From positions 1 to 64,000 of the forward strand of contig CAZBWN010000029.1 in assembly GCA_964495905.1 (NCBI GenBank): a stretch of DNA of 64,000 nt, read 5' to 3'. This document shows positions 23,064 through 33,871 of the stretch, piece by piece. Both the position numbers and the translations under genes were made by a program. The notes under the pieces are model-generated. The model was not told where the DNA came from and did not search any database. It was given only the letters and a program-made list of their open reading frames with translations. This DNA comes from CAJBLF01 sp964495905. Its GTDB lineage: Bacteria; Patescibacteriota; Gracilibacteria; Absconditabacterales; Absconditicoccaceae. Position 1 is the first letter of the stretch. Each line of letters begins with the position of its first letter.

Positions 23064-24185
23064 ATGATGAAAATTAAAAATCTTATAGTTTGAGCATGAC
23101 CTTCATGAATAGTTTTGGCTCAAAGATTGGCTGAAAAATGAGAAGAAGTCATGATAATAGAAAAGAGGGATCATATATGATGAAATTGCTATGATTATTA
23201 TGATGAAAATTGAATTCTAATCCATAAATATTGACCACATATATTTCATACAGATTCAGAAGATGTATGGAATTATATAAATAATTTTAGTGAATTCACC
23301 AATTTTCAGCATAAAGTTCTGGCTTTTATAGATTGAAATCTTATCCCTGTCCCTTTTAATCTAAATAGCATTTATTTGTCATTTTCTCCTAAATTGGCAA
23401 AAACAATAGAAGAAGCTTTACTTAAATATTTTGAGTATTGAACTAAAGTTTCAATAAATGAATTAAGAGAAAAGGCTAAAAAGGAACAAAATAAGGAACT
23501 GGGTTTTGTAGCAGAATATATATTTGAAAAGGTATTTAAAAATTATACCATCAAACAATGGTGAATAGCTCCAGAAGATATAAACCCAGATGTTCTGAAA
23601 AGAGTCCCTGTTCTAATAAGTAGAGATAATAGATATTTTCCGCATAATAAATTTCAGTGAATGCCTAAAAATGGGTACACTAAAATGTTTGAGAAAATGC
23701 TTGATAATAAGAATATAAAAATAGTATTGAATTCTGATTATAAGGATATTATTAATGATATTGAATATGAAAAAATGTATTTTACATGACCTATTGATGA
23801 ATACTTCAATTATAAATATTGAAAATTAGACTATAAAAAAACATTATATAAATTAGAAACCTATGATAAAAAAGATTTTCAAGAAAATATAGTCATAAAT
23901 TATCCGAATGATCATGAATATACAAGAATCACTGAATTTAAAAAATTCTATCCAAATAGCTCAACTTACAATATAGAAAAAACTGTTATTTGTAAGGAGA
24001 TACCTTGAATCGGAGATATTGATGCTTATCCAGTTGAAATAAAAGAAAACTTAGAAATATTGGAAAAATATAAAAAAGAAGCTGCATGATTAGAAAATAT
24101 CTATTTCTTGTGAAGATTGGCAAATTATAAATATATTGATATGGATAAAACTATAAAAAATGCTTTGGATTTTAATCTTTCATAA
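23064..24185 (+). CDS. glf: UDP-galactopyranose mutase
   Basis: Glf converts UDP-galactopyranose to UDP-galactofuranose with a flavin cofactor. The 373-residue protein has the FAD motif LIVGAGPSGIVLAQRL, then EKRDHIGGNCYDYYDENG, IHKYGPHIFHT, KQWGIAPEDINPDVLKRVPV and YFTGPIDEYFNYKYGKLDY, a near-complete set for the family. Most of the FAD-loop glycines are TGA. ATG ATG at 23064/23067 leaves the start uncertain by one codon. Galactofuranose is therefore likely in the glycan. Confidence 0.95.
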
Positions 24186-24189
24186 GAAA

Positions 24190-25380
24190 ATGAAGAAAGT
24201 ATTGGTTTTGCCTGAAGTATATTCAGATGTAAATATATGATGATCTTTGTCTATCGTAAAAAAAATGTATGATTTAGATAGATATCATTTCGATTTTATT
24301 GAAAAAAAATGAAATGTAACATACTGAAAGACAGCTGTAAACTGAATTGGAAATATTTGAGATACTTTATTGATGAAAATAGTGAGATTTGTCGTTAAAA
24401 AGGTTACATCATTGCCGATTAGTCTTTATTCTATTTATCTTGTGTTTTTTAATCTTAAAAAGATAAGAAAATATAAGATAACTAAGTATGAATATATAAT
24501 ATCACATGATTTGATAATGTCTTTTGCTATCATATTTTTTTATAAAAATATCAAAGTCATAAATGTCTATCATTGACAATGATCCTTATATTATGAACAT
24601 ACAAAATTACTTGGATATAAAAAATCTTTCATTCTAAAATCTATTTTAAATGGTATAGAAAACTATGTATATAAGCATGCATACAAAATATGATTCCCAT
24701 CAAATTGAGCTTGTGAAGCATTATTACAAACTCATCCTGGGATAAAAAAGATTATAGATAATAGGAAAGATCAGATAAAAATCTTATATAATTCTGTCGA
24801 TATAAAAACAGAGACTAAACACAATATAAATATCGAATCCAATCTAATATCTGATTGATTCAATTTCGTTTCTATTTGAGCTATCAATCATGCAAAATGA
24901 ATTGATAGGATTGTTCCTTTTTTAAAGAGTTTGAAGAATCATTGAATTAAATTCAAATGGATACTTATATGAAGGGAATGAGATTGCAGTAATATCTTAA
25001 AGAAATCAATTACTACTCTTGGTTTGAATGATGACGTTTTCTTATATGAACAGTGAATACCAAAAACAGAAATTTATTGATTATTATCAAAAACGGATTT
25101 TTATATAATGTTCCAGAGATATTCAATCTTTGATTTATCAACTTTGGAAGCTATGTATCTTTGAAATGTCCCTGTATTGTCAAACGTTTGAGGAAATAAA
25201 GAAGTTATTTTTGATAATAACTGATTGTTGTTGGATGAAGATTCTTTGCATAATTCAGCTAGTTTCCTTGATTTCATAAAACAAAATAAAATTGAAGATT
25301 TAAGACAAAAAAATAAAGAAATAGTTAAAAAACATTTTTTTGATGATAATTTCATTAAATGATATGTTGATTTATTCTAG
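24190..25380 (+). CDS. GT4-like glycosyltransferase
   Basis: A 396-residue GT-B protein with NIGGSLSIVKKMYD at the start, VYHGQGSLYYEH, the donor-domain start NFVSIGAINHAKGIDRIVPF, WILIGRECDC and FDLSTLEAMYLGNVPVLSNV. The donor binding E (LEAMYLG) matches GT4. It starts four bases after glf and may transfer galactofuranose, but the motif set does not prove the donor. The gene is strongly AT-rich with many TGA glycines. Confidence 0.82.
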
Positions 25381-25425
25381 ATTATGATCTTTTACTCTTA
25401 TATTTAGCTGCTTCTTTTCAAATTA

Positions 25426-26550
25426 ATGAAAAATATTTTCTTTTTTATGTATGCAACTAACTTTAAAAATAATCTTTGGTATAAAGATCATATTTTAAAT
25501 ACGTTACAAAAAATATCAAATCTGACCTATTGTAATCCCTCTGATGATAATATCCATGATGTCTATGAATATAATAAAATTCTTTTAAAAAGAATAAAAT
25601 CTGCCTGAAAAATCGATTTATTCTTCTCTATGGCTAATGATTATATCATATTGCCAGAGACAGTACAAGAAATCAAAAAATTATGAATTTTGACTGTAAA
25701 TCTATCATTTGATGATCTATCAAGATCGTTTGATCTTATAAAAATGGCTAAATGCTTTGATTATATGTGGGTGATAGAACCTGAAGCAGTTAAGATATTA
25801 AAGTCTTATTGAGCTAACCCTATTTATTTGCCAATGGCTGCAAATCCTGATACATACAAACCATATCCTGAAGAAAAAGAGATTTATGATGCAGTTCTTG
25901 TATGATTTAAAAATAGTTCTCGTCCTCAATATATATATAAATTATTGGACAATGATATTGATGTCAAAGTCTGGTGATATTGATGGAAGGCTATCCAGCA
26001 GAATGATACCGCAAAAAAAAGAGCATTAGCAAATCCATTCAATACTATAAGACATATATTTCATGATATTAGGTATTCCCAATGAAGAGAATGATTGTGG
26101 GCGGATTTTCTTAATGTTTTACGTGAACCAAAGCCATCTCAAAAAGTTTTATCAATCTTGGATAAACATGTTTGATGAGAATTAAATTTTGAAGATATGA
26201 TCAAACTGTATTCACAAGCAAAAATCTCTTTATGATTCAATGAAAGGTTAAATACCTATCAATTTAAGAAGCCTTCATATATCATGAGATTGAGAGATTT
26301 TGAAGCTCCTATGTCTTGAGCTTGTCATTTGATGTATCGTATCCCTGAAATGCTCAAATACTTTGAGGAAGACAAAGAAATGTTATTTTATAGCAGTTTT
26401 GAAGAGCTACTAGAAAAAATAAGATTTTATACCAAACCAGAAAATGATTGACTAAGAAAAAAAATCAAAGAAAATGCCAGAAAAAGAGCATTAAGGGACC
26501 ATACTTGGGAAAACAGGTTTAATGAATTATTCAAGATTATCTGAATATAA
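25426..26550 (+). CDS. CgeB-like glycosyltransferase (Glyco_trans_1_2 type)
   Basis: 374 residues. Features are LTVNLSFDDLSRSFD, WVIEPEAVKILKSYGANPIYLPMAANPD, DAVLVGFKNSSRPQY, INLY-like QAKISLGFNERLNTYQ, FEAPMSGACHLMYRIPEM and a C-terminal RKRALRDHTWENRF. This is the pattern of the CgeB/DUF3880 group (spore maturation and polysaccharide GT-B enzymes). It is the last gene of the rightward operon and ends at a hairpin shared with the convergent operon. Confidence 0.82.
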
Positions 26551-26554
26551 ATAA

Positions 26555-26594
26555 AAAAATAGCAGATCCTAGAATGGTCTACTATTTTTTTTAT
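26555..26594. terminator. Bidirectional terminator between the two polysaccharide operons
   Basis: AAAAAAATAG and CTATTTTTTT flank an imperfect stem (CAGATC / GGTCTA), giving a T-run in either direction. It lies between convergent stops at 26550 and 26605. Confidence 0.75.
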
Positions 26595-26604
26595 ATGTAC
26601 CGAT

Positions 26605-27840
26605 TTATACAATTTCTAATTTTGGTAGATAGAAAACAATATGTCATCATCTCTCTAAGAATTTTTTTTCATTTTCCAAAATTCATTTTTTGAAATGCCA
26701 AGGCAATACCATAAGATAATCAGGCATCATCGCATGTCATTCAGTTTCAGATATAATAGGGATATTTGTTCATGGTGTGAATCTTCCAAACTTATAGTCA
26801 TTAACATCCATTATGTATGGCATCATATCAGCTGTTATTCAACAATATTGCAATACCACATTACCTTTGGTAGACGCTCAATATCATATGACTAACTTGT
26901 TATCTTTTTTTGCCTTTTCAAAAAAGCTTAATACATCTTTTCTATTTGTTATGACATTGTTTTTGAATGTTTCAAAAACATCGAGCCCATTGTATCCATT
27001 ATCTTCTTCAGCTTGTAGTATCTTACTTACATCATATTCATCAAATTTTTTAGATCATTTTTTTGCTAATATCGTTTGGAAACTTCATCAATTCAGATCG
27101 TTAAATTCCAAACCAATAATTTTAAGTCAGACCCTATCTGCCATCCACTTGATTGGTGTCAGTCAGTAATATTCCAAATGTTCATGACACACCGTATCGT
27201 ATGATGTCTTCTCAACCATTGTAGGCATATAACTTTGTTCTGATAGCCAAATACCATCATCATCCAAGGATTCTTCAATCTGTTTCATAAATTCCATAGG
27301 TCTTTCTAAATCATAGAACATACATATAGATGTTATGACTTTTGCTTTTTTGTCGCTATATTTTTTTACGATATCTCAAGAAAAAAAGTCTGCTATATAT
27401 TTTACAAAACTTGGATAGTATTTGCTGAATTTTTCTGCTGTTGGATCTATTCATAATAAATCAAATCAATGATCTCAATATGCATTAAGCAATACTCAAT
27501 CATTACTTGCTATATCTATTATAAGATCTCATTTTTCTATACTAATCATTTGTTTTATTTTATTGACGACTTCTTCCAAGTGTTTGACCATAGATTTATT
27601 TAATCAGGATCTGTATCAATAATTATCTCAATATAAAAGATTCAAATCATAGTTATGTCATAGTTGGACTAATCAACAACCCTCGTTTCAATGGCATTTT
27701 ATGAGTTCAAGTGGACCAACCCCTACTTCTTCTCCTTTTTGAGGAAATACTCCTGTAAGCGCTTGCTCTCATAAGTCTAAAATTTTTATCAAATTTTTAT
27801 TATCACAAATCCTACATTCTGTAACTTTTTTAAATAACAT
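26605..27840 (-). CDS. Sugar C-methyltransferase (TylC3/NovU-like, zinc-binding N-domain)
   Basis: The 411-residue protein has the three-part layout of NDP-sugar C-methyltransferases: a zinc-type N-terminus (CRICDNK and KCHGNEGCGLVQL with four Cys), a SAM domain (LIIDIASNDGVLL, SEQSYMPTMVEKTSYDTVCHEHLEYYG) and a C-terminal domain (KLVIGYGASTKGNVVLQYCGI, IPIISETEGHAMMPDYLMVLPWHF). The TVCHEHLEYY motif is the catalytic hallmark. It should methylate a carbon of a 4-keto sugar nucleotide. It follows fcl by 35 bases in the gmd operon, so a GDP-4-keto sugar is one candidate substrate. Confidence 0.9.
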
Positions 27841-27875
27841 TTTTGATTTTTAATGAATAAATATGGATGTATATC

Positions 27876-28829
27876 TTATGTGTAATTTTTTAGATAAAAT
27901 GTATATGCTTTTAATATTCCCTCCTCCAAATCAGTTGTATAATGCCGTCATATTTTTTCTAGTTTGCTGACGTCAAGCAATTTCCTAGGTGTCCCATTTG
28001 GTTTACTCGTATCCCATGTTATTTTACCTTCATATCCTGTTATTTTTTTCATAAGTTCTGCCAATTCTTTTATTGTAATGTCTTTTCATGTACCTATATT
28101 GAAAAATATGTCTCATTCTTCATTCTGTTCTTTAGTCGGATTAAAATTTTCCATTAGAAAGATACATGCATCAGCCATATCCCCCACATAAAGAAACTCT
28201 CTGTATGGTGTTCAATCTCACCATAGTATCACTTCAGATATATTATTTATCTTAGCTTCATGAAATTTCCTCATCATTCAAGGTAATACATGAGAATTAT
28301 GTAAATCAAAATTATCTCAAGGTCAATATAAGTTTGTCGGCATACATGAGATGAAATTTGTTCCATATTGGCGATTATAGCTTTGACATATTTTAATTCA
28401 AGCAATCTTTGCTATAGAATACGGTTCATTGGTAGGTTCGAGTTTTGATGTCAACAAATATTCTTCTTTTATAGGTTGAGGACATGCTTTTGGATATATA
28501 CAACTAGATCCTAAAAATAGGAGTTTTTTGACTCATGAAGCATAAGAATTATAAATCACATTGTTTTGTATTTGAAGATTTTGATATATGAAATCGGCAG
28601 GATATGTTGTGATAGCACCTATTCCTCAAACTTTTGCAGCAGCAAGAAAAACATATTCCGGTTTTTCTGTTTCAAAAAAAATTTTAGTAGCTTTTTGATC
28701 CATCAAATCAAGTTCTTCATGGGTTTTATATATGAGATTAATATATCATTCGGATTGTAATTTTTTAAGGATAGCTCCTCCAACTAATCAATTGTGTCAA
28801 GCTATATATATTTTAGATTGTTTTTGCAT
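27876..28829 (-). CDS. fcl: GDP-L-fucose synthase
   Basis: Fcl (WcaG) epimerises and reduces GDP-4-keto-6-deoxymannose to GDP-L-fucose. The 317-residue SDR protein has IYIAGHNGLVGGAIL, FLAAAKVGGI, FLGSSCIYPK, EPYSIAKIAGIK (Tyr-xxx-Lys), PTNLYGPGDNFD and REFLYVGDMADAC. Near the C-terminus the motif (L)GW reads IG-CGG-HYTTDLEEGIK (27947-27945), another Trp position written CGG. It lies downstream of gmd and gmm. GDP-4-keto-6-deoxymannose reductase activity alone is a less likely alternative. Confidence 0.93.
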
Positions 28830-28932
28830 ATTTTTATATGGTGGAATAAAAGTAAGAATAACCCTTTATAAGGACAGGTTTTTATATAAATAAAAAACAA
28901 CTAATATCAATACAATAAATTAATTTGTAAAG

Positions 28933-29403
28933 TTAAATATTCTCTGATTTTATAAAATCATTAATCCTGTCTTGTAACATATCATGCAATGAATCATCTT
29001 TTGGATTAAAAAATTTTAAACCTTTATGCTGGTTGTCATTGATATGAATATTCTGCTCTTCTGATTTACTTAGATGATATAGATACGTTCTAGATGTATA
29101 ATGAGATCATCATCAAGGAAAGAAGGAATCATTTGGATAAACATCATCATACACTCATAGAAATTGTAATTTTTTGATATCTATATCTATTCAAATTTCA
29201 TCAAGCGCTTTTCTTTTGGCTGCATCAAAAATGTTCTCATATTTGAAAATCCTTCATCAAGGCAAGTAATAAATATCTTTTAATGGAGCATTGTTTCTCA
29301 GCCCCAAAAGTATTTCTCCATGGGTATTGATACACATCAAATCTATAGTAATAATTATCGCATTTTCCATAATCTTTTTATATATGCTTTCTTCTATAAA
29401 CAT
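28933..29403 (-). CDS. gmm: GDP-mannose mannosyl hydrolase (Nudix)
   Basis: A 156-residue Nudix protein lying between gmd and fcl, where gmm (wcaH) stands in colanic-acid type clusters. It has LMCINTHGEILLGLRNNAPL, YYLPGGRIFKYENIFDAAKR and the altered Nudix box end KALDEIGI; the family replaces the usual REUxEE acidic pair, as known for GDPMH. It should split GDP-mannose to GDP and mannose and so balance GDP-sugar supply. The start is four bases after the gmd stop. Confidence 0.85.
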
Positions 29404-29407
29404 CTAA

Positions 29408-30505
29408 TTATTCATATTGATTTAAAATTTCATACCCATGTTTTTTTAATATTTCTTCTTTTTTGAATGTTTTTAGGTCTGCCTCAATCATTTCGGAGAT
29501 TAGTTCTTCTAGAGAATGTTTGGGTTCCCATCAAAGAATTTTTCTGGCTTTAGCGGCATCTCATAATAATACATCAACTTCAGATGGACGAAAATATCTG
29601 GAATCTATTTCTATCAAACAGTCACCACTAACAGCATCGTATCATTTTTCTTCAATTCATTCTCAACGCCATTCTATATTAATTCAAATTTTTTGAAAAG
29701 CAAATATTACAAAATCTCTGACTGTATATATTTTTCATGTAGCAAGTACAAAATCATCAGGGGTTTCTTGTTGGAGCATTAACCGCATTCATTCTACATA
29801 ATCTTTTGCATGTCATCGATCTCTTTTAGCATTTAGATTTCATAAATATAGTTTTTTTTGAAGACCTAATTTTATCTTTGCTATAGCCCTTGTAATTTTT
29901 CTTGTAACAAAATTTTCTCATCTAATGGGAGATTCATGATTAAAAAGAATTCAATTAGATGTAAACATATTGTATGCTTCACGATAATTTCTTGTTAACC
30001 GATATCCATATAGTTTAGCCACTCAATACGGGCTTCTAGGATGAAAAGGCGATTCTTCAGTATATCATGTTGTTGGCATATTATATCAAACTCAACCGTA
30101 CATTTCTGAAGTAGATGCCTGATAAAACTTACAAGTTTTTTCCAATCAAGAAATCCTTATGGCTTCTAAAAGCCTTAATACTCATATAGCATCTGAGTTT
30201 GCTGTATATTCGGGCATTTCAAAACTTACTTGTACATGAGATTGTGCAGCTAAATTATATATTTCATCTGGCTGGATCTTTGTGATTAATTTTATAAGAT
30301 TTGCCGAATCTGTCATATCTGAATAATATAAAAAAAGATTTACATTCTTTTCGTGAACATCCTTAAAAAGATGATCAATCCTTTGCGTGTTCAAAAGAGA
30401 AGATCTTCTTCTTAATCAATGCACTTCATATCATTTATTTAAAAGCAATTCAGCCAAATAAGCTCAATCTTGACCCGTAATTCATGTAATTAATGCCTTT
30501 TTCAT
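29408..30505 (-). CDS. gmd: GDP-mannose 4,6-dehydratase
   Basis: Gmd makes GDP-4-keto-6-deoxymannose. The 365-residue protein has ALITGITGQDGAYLAELLL, VHGLRRRSS, YNLAAQSHVQVSFEMPEYTA, ASTSEMYG, SPYGVAKLYGY, FNHESPIRGENFVTRKI and YLGNLNAKRDRGHAKDYVEW, a full family signature. Arginines in these motifs are AGA, AGG or CGT/CGC (one RGHAKD Arg is CGA-free), in line with CGA/CGG being used for something else. Coupled to gmm and 9 bases from the flippase gene. Confidence 0.95.
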
Positions 30506-30514
30506 CTATATATA

Positions 30515-32059
30515 TTATTTTTTTAAAACTATTAATTTCTTTATCTCTTTTCACAATAAAACAAAACTCTTATAATTAACTCCTCAAATTATTCAATAAT
30601 AAACCAATAAAATAATCATTAAATTGACGATATTTTTCCATCTATATACATTTTCTAGCACAAAAATACGATCCTGGAAGTAGTAGAGGAGGAGTGAAAA
30701 TCAGAGAATGATCACTAGATTGTTGAATAAAAATCTCCAATCAAAATCAATTTTTTGATGTTTGTTTATTATCCTAAAACTCAATAAAAATAAGATAATC
30801 CATCCAGCAATCATAGCTATGACTGCTCCTATCAGTCACATCTTAAAGACTAGAATAAGCAGTATATTTAGTATAATATTCACTCATAAGGCTCGTCATA
30901 ATATTTTCACTCTGTCTTTTACTTTGCCTAGTCCCGCTAATATCCCGTAATTTATGGAAAAAAGTACATGTAATACAAGAAATGGAGCAGAATAGGAAAT
31001 CAGGTGTCCTGAATACGTGAATTTAGATCAGAATAAGATAGTTGCGATTACTGGTCATAAAGCGAAGAGTATACCACTGATTGTCAACACTACGAGAGAA
31101 AAATATTTGTAAAGCAGGTTTTGGAGCATTTCGAGCTCTTTATCCCTATTTTTTGTGATAAGCTCGGTAACAAGAGGAAATAGCAATGAAAGTAATGGTG
31201 CAATCAGAACAAGATACATAGTCATGAGACTGAGATAGTTTGAATAATATCCAGCTTGAGTAGGTCATAGAAAGTTAATCACCATCTGTTGATCTACTTG
31301 CCCAAGTAGAGTCATGACATTAGCTCAGAGAAATATCCAAAAGGCATATTTGAATTGTGTTTTTACTAAATTTTGTGATCGTTCTATAGTTCAGCGTTTG
31401 AGTGTTTTCCAATATTTTTTGAAGAAAATGATAGAGGAGGCTACGAGTCCTATACCGACTCCGGAAATCCATCACATGCTAAAGTTTTCTATTGTCAGGC
31501 TATGACTTAGCCAAAAAAATAGTGTGAATGCTAATATCCCGTATACCTTGAAGAACTCTGTCAGACTTGAATATAAGGTGTCCTGAAATGCTATATATAC
31601 CGAGTTGAATACCTGAAGAAAATTTATTCATATGAAGTATCGGCATAATGTCTTGATGATCCCCACCGCTTCTGGTGAATGGAAATGATGTACAGCCAAC
31701 CGATTCGCTCAGAAATAGATGATGCATGCTACACCTATTCACGTGATGACTTGTACGATCAGGGTAAGATATAAGATAGTCTTGTACTCATTATATTTTT
31801 TTTGTATCCGGTATCTGGGAAGATAATATTGTAATGCTTCTGTCAATCAAAGATCATGATAAAGGGAAATCAATAGAATAAATCAGATGATACTATAAAA
31901 AAGTCCCACATCAGCTACAGGAAGCTGGTTGGATATAATGACCCTGATGATATATCAAATAGGTGCGGTCACTATCATAAAAAGATATAACCGACCTCAC
32001 TTCTTGATTAGTTTATGACTTAGGGGTTGATCTGCGAGTAATTCTCCTTCTCCGTCCAT
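30515..32059 (-). CDS. Wzx-like polysaccharide flippase (MOP superfamily)
   Basis: 514 residues with about 12-14 hydrophobic segments and the MOP/Wzx layout: a basic amphipathic start, LPVADVGLFYSIIGFI, LPRY (after the third segment), and a QVDQQMVINFLGPTQAGYYS motif in the middle. It should flip lipid-linked oligosaccharide units outward. It is the first gene of the gmd-gmm-fcl operon. Several CGA/CGG codons fall in membrane segments, where Trp is easier to accept than Arg. MATE transport of small molecules is unlikely given the neighbours. Confidence 0.87.
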
Positions 32060-32063
32060 GTAT

Positions 32064-32150
32064 AGAATGCAGAATGTAAAATTCAGAATTTAGAATTTGA
32101 AAACAAATAATTTAGAATTTGAAAACAAATAATTTAGAATGAATAATTAA
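32064..32150. repeat. AATTTAGAATT microsatellite between flippase and toxin genes
   Basis: Repeats of GAATTTGAAAACAAATAATTTAG and GCAGAATGTAAAATTCAG type fill most of the 131-base gap, the same family as at 12806, 35299, 43481, 47437, 52162 and 56020. Confidence 0.75.
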
Positions 32151-32190
32151 TAGTGTTGGTAACAAAACCATTTTATCTTTCAACTGTATC

Positions 32191-32964
32191 TTATTGCTCA
32201 AATTCAGTCTGTTGGATAATCTCTTTGAATCTAAGGACTCTTGTATCATTGGGATCAAAAATGAAATATGCCAAATCTTCTTGCATTTCTGGTAGTGAGA
32301 GAGCATGAACCTTTTCCAAAATACGTTCTTTAAGTTGCTGCGGAGTGGTAATGTGGATCTTCTTGAGTATTTTTCGATCAGGTTTTTTGTTGTTGGCAGA
32401 GATAAAACAGATATCATACATATCTCTTCACTTATGCCTGCTTAAGAGGGCATGAGTCTTCATAGAAAGAAGCTGTGGCAATTCTGCTATAGATATAGTG
32501 GTAGAAACCTCAAACTTTTCAAGTAACATTTTTTTGGGTTGATAATCAAATCATTGAGAAACTGTATCTACTTTTATCATGATTTTTTCGGTTTTCATCT
32601 GAGCTAGATTATTATCAAAAAGTATTTCTGGTATTTTGATGATGCAATGGAATGCTCATTTATATATATGCCTTATTTCTACTATATATCCTTCCTGTTC
32701 AAGTCTTTTTTTGATTGTAGTTGTGATTGCTTCAAATTCTTCTGGCGTCAATCCTCGATTATCAAAATCTAGATCTTCAGAAAATCTAGTATTCCCATAT
32801 CCTATTCTCAAGGCAGTTCCTCAGATAAAACAAAGTTTTTTTGACTCAGGACAAGAAAATATGTAGTCCAATATCTTATATTGGAGATATTCTCTCAAAA
32901 TATCTTTTTCACGCGATTGTAAAAATGGGGGATAAGAAGACTTGATATATTCCAGATTAAGCAT
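32191..32964 (-). CDS. AbiEii-type nucleotidyltransferase toxin
   Basis: The 257-residue protein has the AbiEii/DUF1814 nucleotidyltransferase signature: FIGGTALRIGYGNTRFSEDLDFD (GT...LR and DLDFD metal site) about residue 40, followed by KIMIKVDTVS, and SMKTHALLSRHKGRDMYDICFI (R..RD..D motif). Members of this type IV system modify tRNA or other targets to stop growth and can give phage resistance. The start overlaps the antitoxin gene by 8 bases. The TGA codons read as Gly fall on the conserved GG. Confidence 0.88.
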
Positions 32965-33577
32965 TTTTTTTCACATAAGAAATAAAATCGGTCATCTGTT
33001 TTTTAAATTTTTGGGAAGAATACTGTTTAAGATATCTAGTAAATTTTTTAATATCAGCTTGCTCGAGAAATTCATAACAATCGAATCTCAAATTTTCAAA
33101 TTCTTTTTCCGTGTTAAGATGGGGTTTAAAATAAAAGAAATCTAGAACGGTCTTTTCTATATCGGCTATTTTGTAGGTTAGATTACCGATTTTCTTCAAA
33201 GTATAACCAAACATCAAGTTTTCCTTGACTGAACGATAAATAAATTTTCCAAAAATAGTATCAAAGTGTTGGGTTTTTTTGCTGGAAATCGATGTGACGG
33301 TAAAAACCCCTTCAGGGATAAGATGATAGTAGGAAAGCGCCATTTCAAGGGAAATATAAGAGGGCTCATAAATTTTATTGGCGATATGATAAAGAATATC
33401 TTCATATACATGTACATCGCCAAAAATATACCATCACTTAACGATAGGTCTGATATATCATTTTTTAGTCCAATTAATGATATTTTGTTTTAAAAAATTA
33501 GCCTCATATTTTCTGATTTCATCCAGAGAAATAATGACTCTTGGTCTAAATTGTTGATAAAATGATTGATAATTCAT
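32957..33577 (-). CDS. AbiEi-like antitoxin / transcriptional repressor
   Basis: A 206-residue protein directly upstream of the toxin. The N-terminus (FYQQFRPRVIISLDEIRKYE...NWTKKGYIRPIVKGWY) is the winged-helix part of AbiEi proteins with the R-x-V-KGWY ending; then YISLEMALSYYHLIPEGVFTVTSIS and the Y/DIEKTVLDFFYF motif of the C-terminal domain follow. AbiEi blocks toxin action and represses its own promoter. The overlap with the toxin supports co-translation. The toxin-stop side lies beside the flippase operon. Confidence 0.87.
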
Positions 33578-33618
33578 TTCTTAAAAGTATATAAAACTAT
33601 ATCTATAAGAAACATAAT

Positions 33619-33646
33619 AATACTCATTTTTTTGTAAATTGCAAAA
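33619..33646 (-). promoter_or_regulatory. Probable promoter of the AbiE-type operon
   Basis: On the minus strand TTGCAA (33646-33641), a 16-base spacer and TATTAT (33624-33619), about 40 bases before the antitoxin ATG at 33577. Confidence 0.5.
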
Positions 33647-33666
33647 GATTTTGGTGTTTTTTGTAG

Positions 33667-33684
33667 GGGTATAAAATTATACCC
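33667..33684. promoter_or_regulatory. Perfect inverted repeat, candidate AbiEi operator
   Basis: GGGTATAA-AA-TTATACCC lies 20 bases upstream of the probable -35 box of the toxin-antitoxin operon. AbiEi proteins are known to bind inverted repeats at their promoters, so this is a candidate site; a terminator is unlikely because no T-run follows. The rest of 33578-33871 is AT-rich with TTAAAATATTAAAAGATT-type repeats and must also hold the korA promoter. Confidence 0.45.
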
Positions 33685-33871
33685 TTCTATTATAGATATA
33701 ATATTATAAAATGGAAAGGAAAATGTATTCATTTTCCAATTGTATCTTATTTTACTTTGGATATAACGAAATTAATTAAAATATTAAAAAATTAAAATAT
33801 TAAAAGATTCATACACGAGTTCACAAAATATTTTAATCTTAATATTTTTTTAATCTTTTAATCTATCTCAT

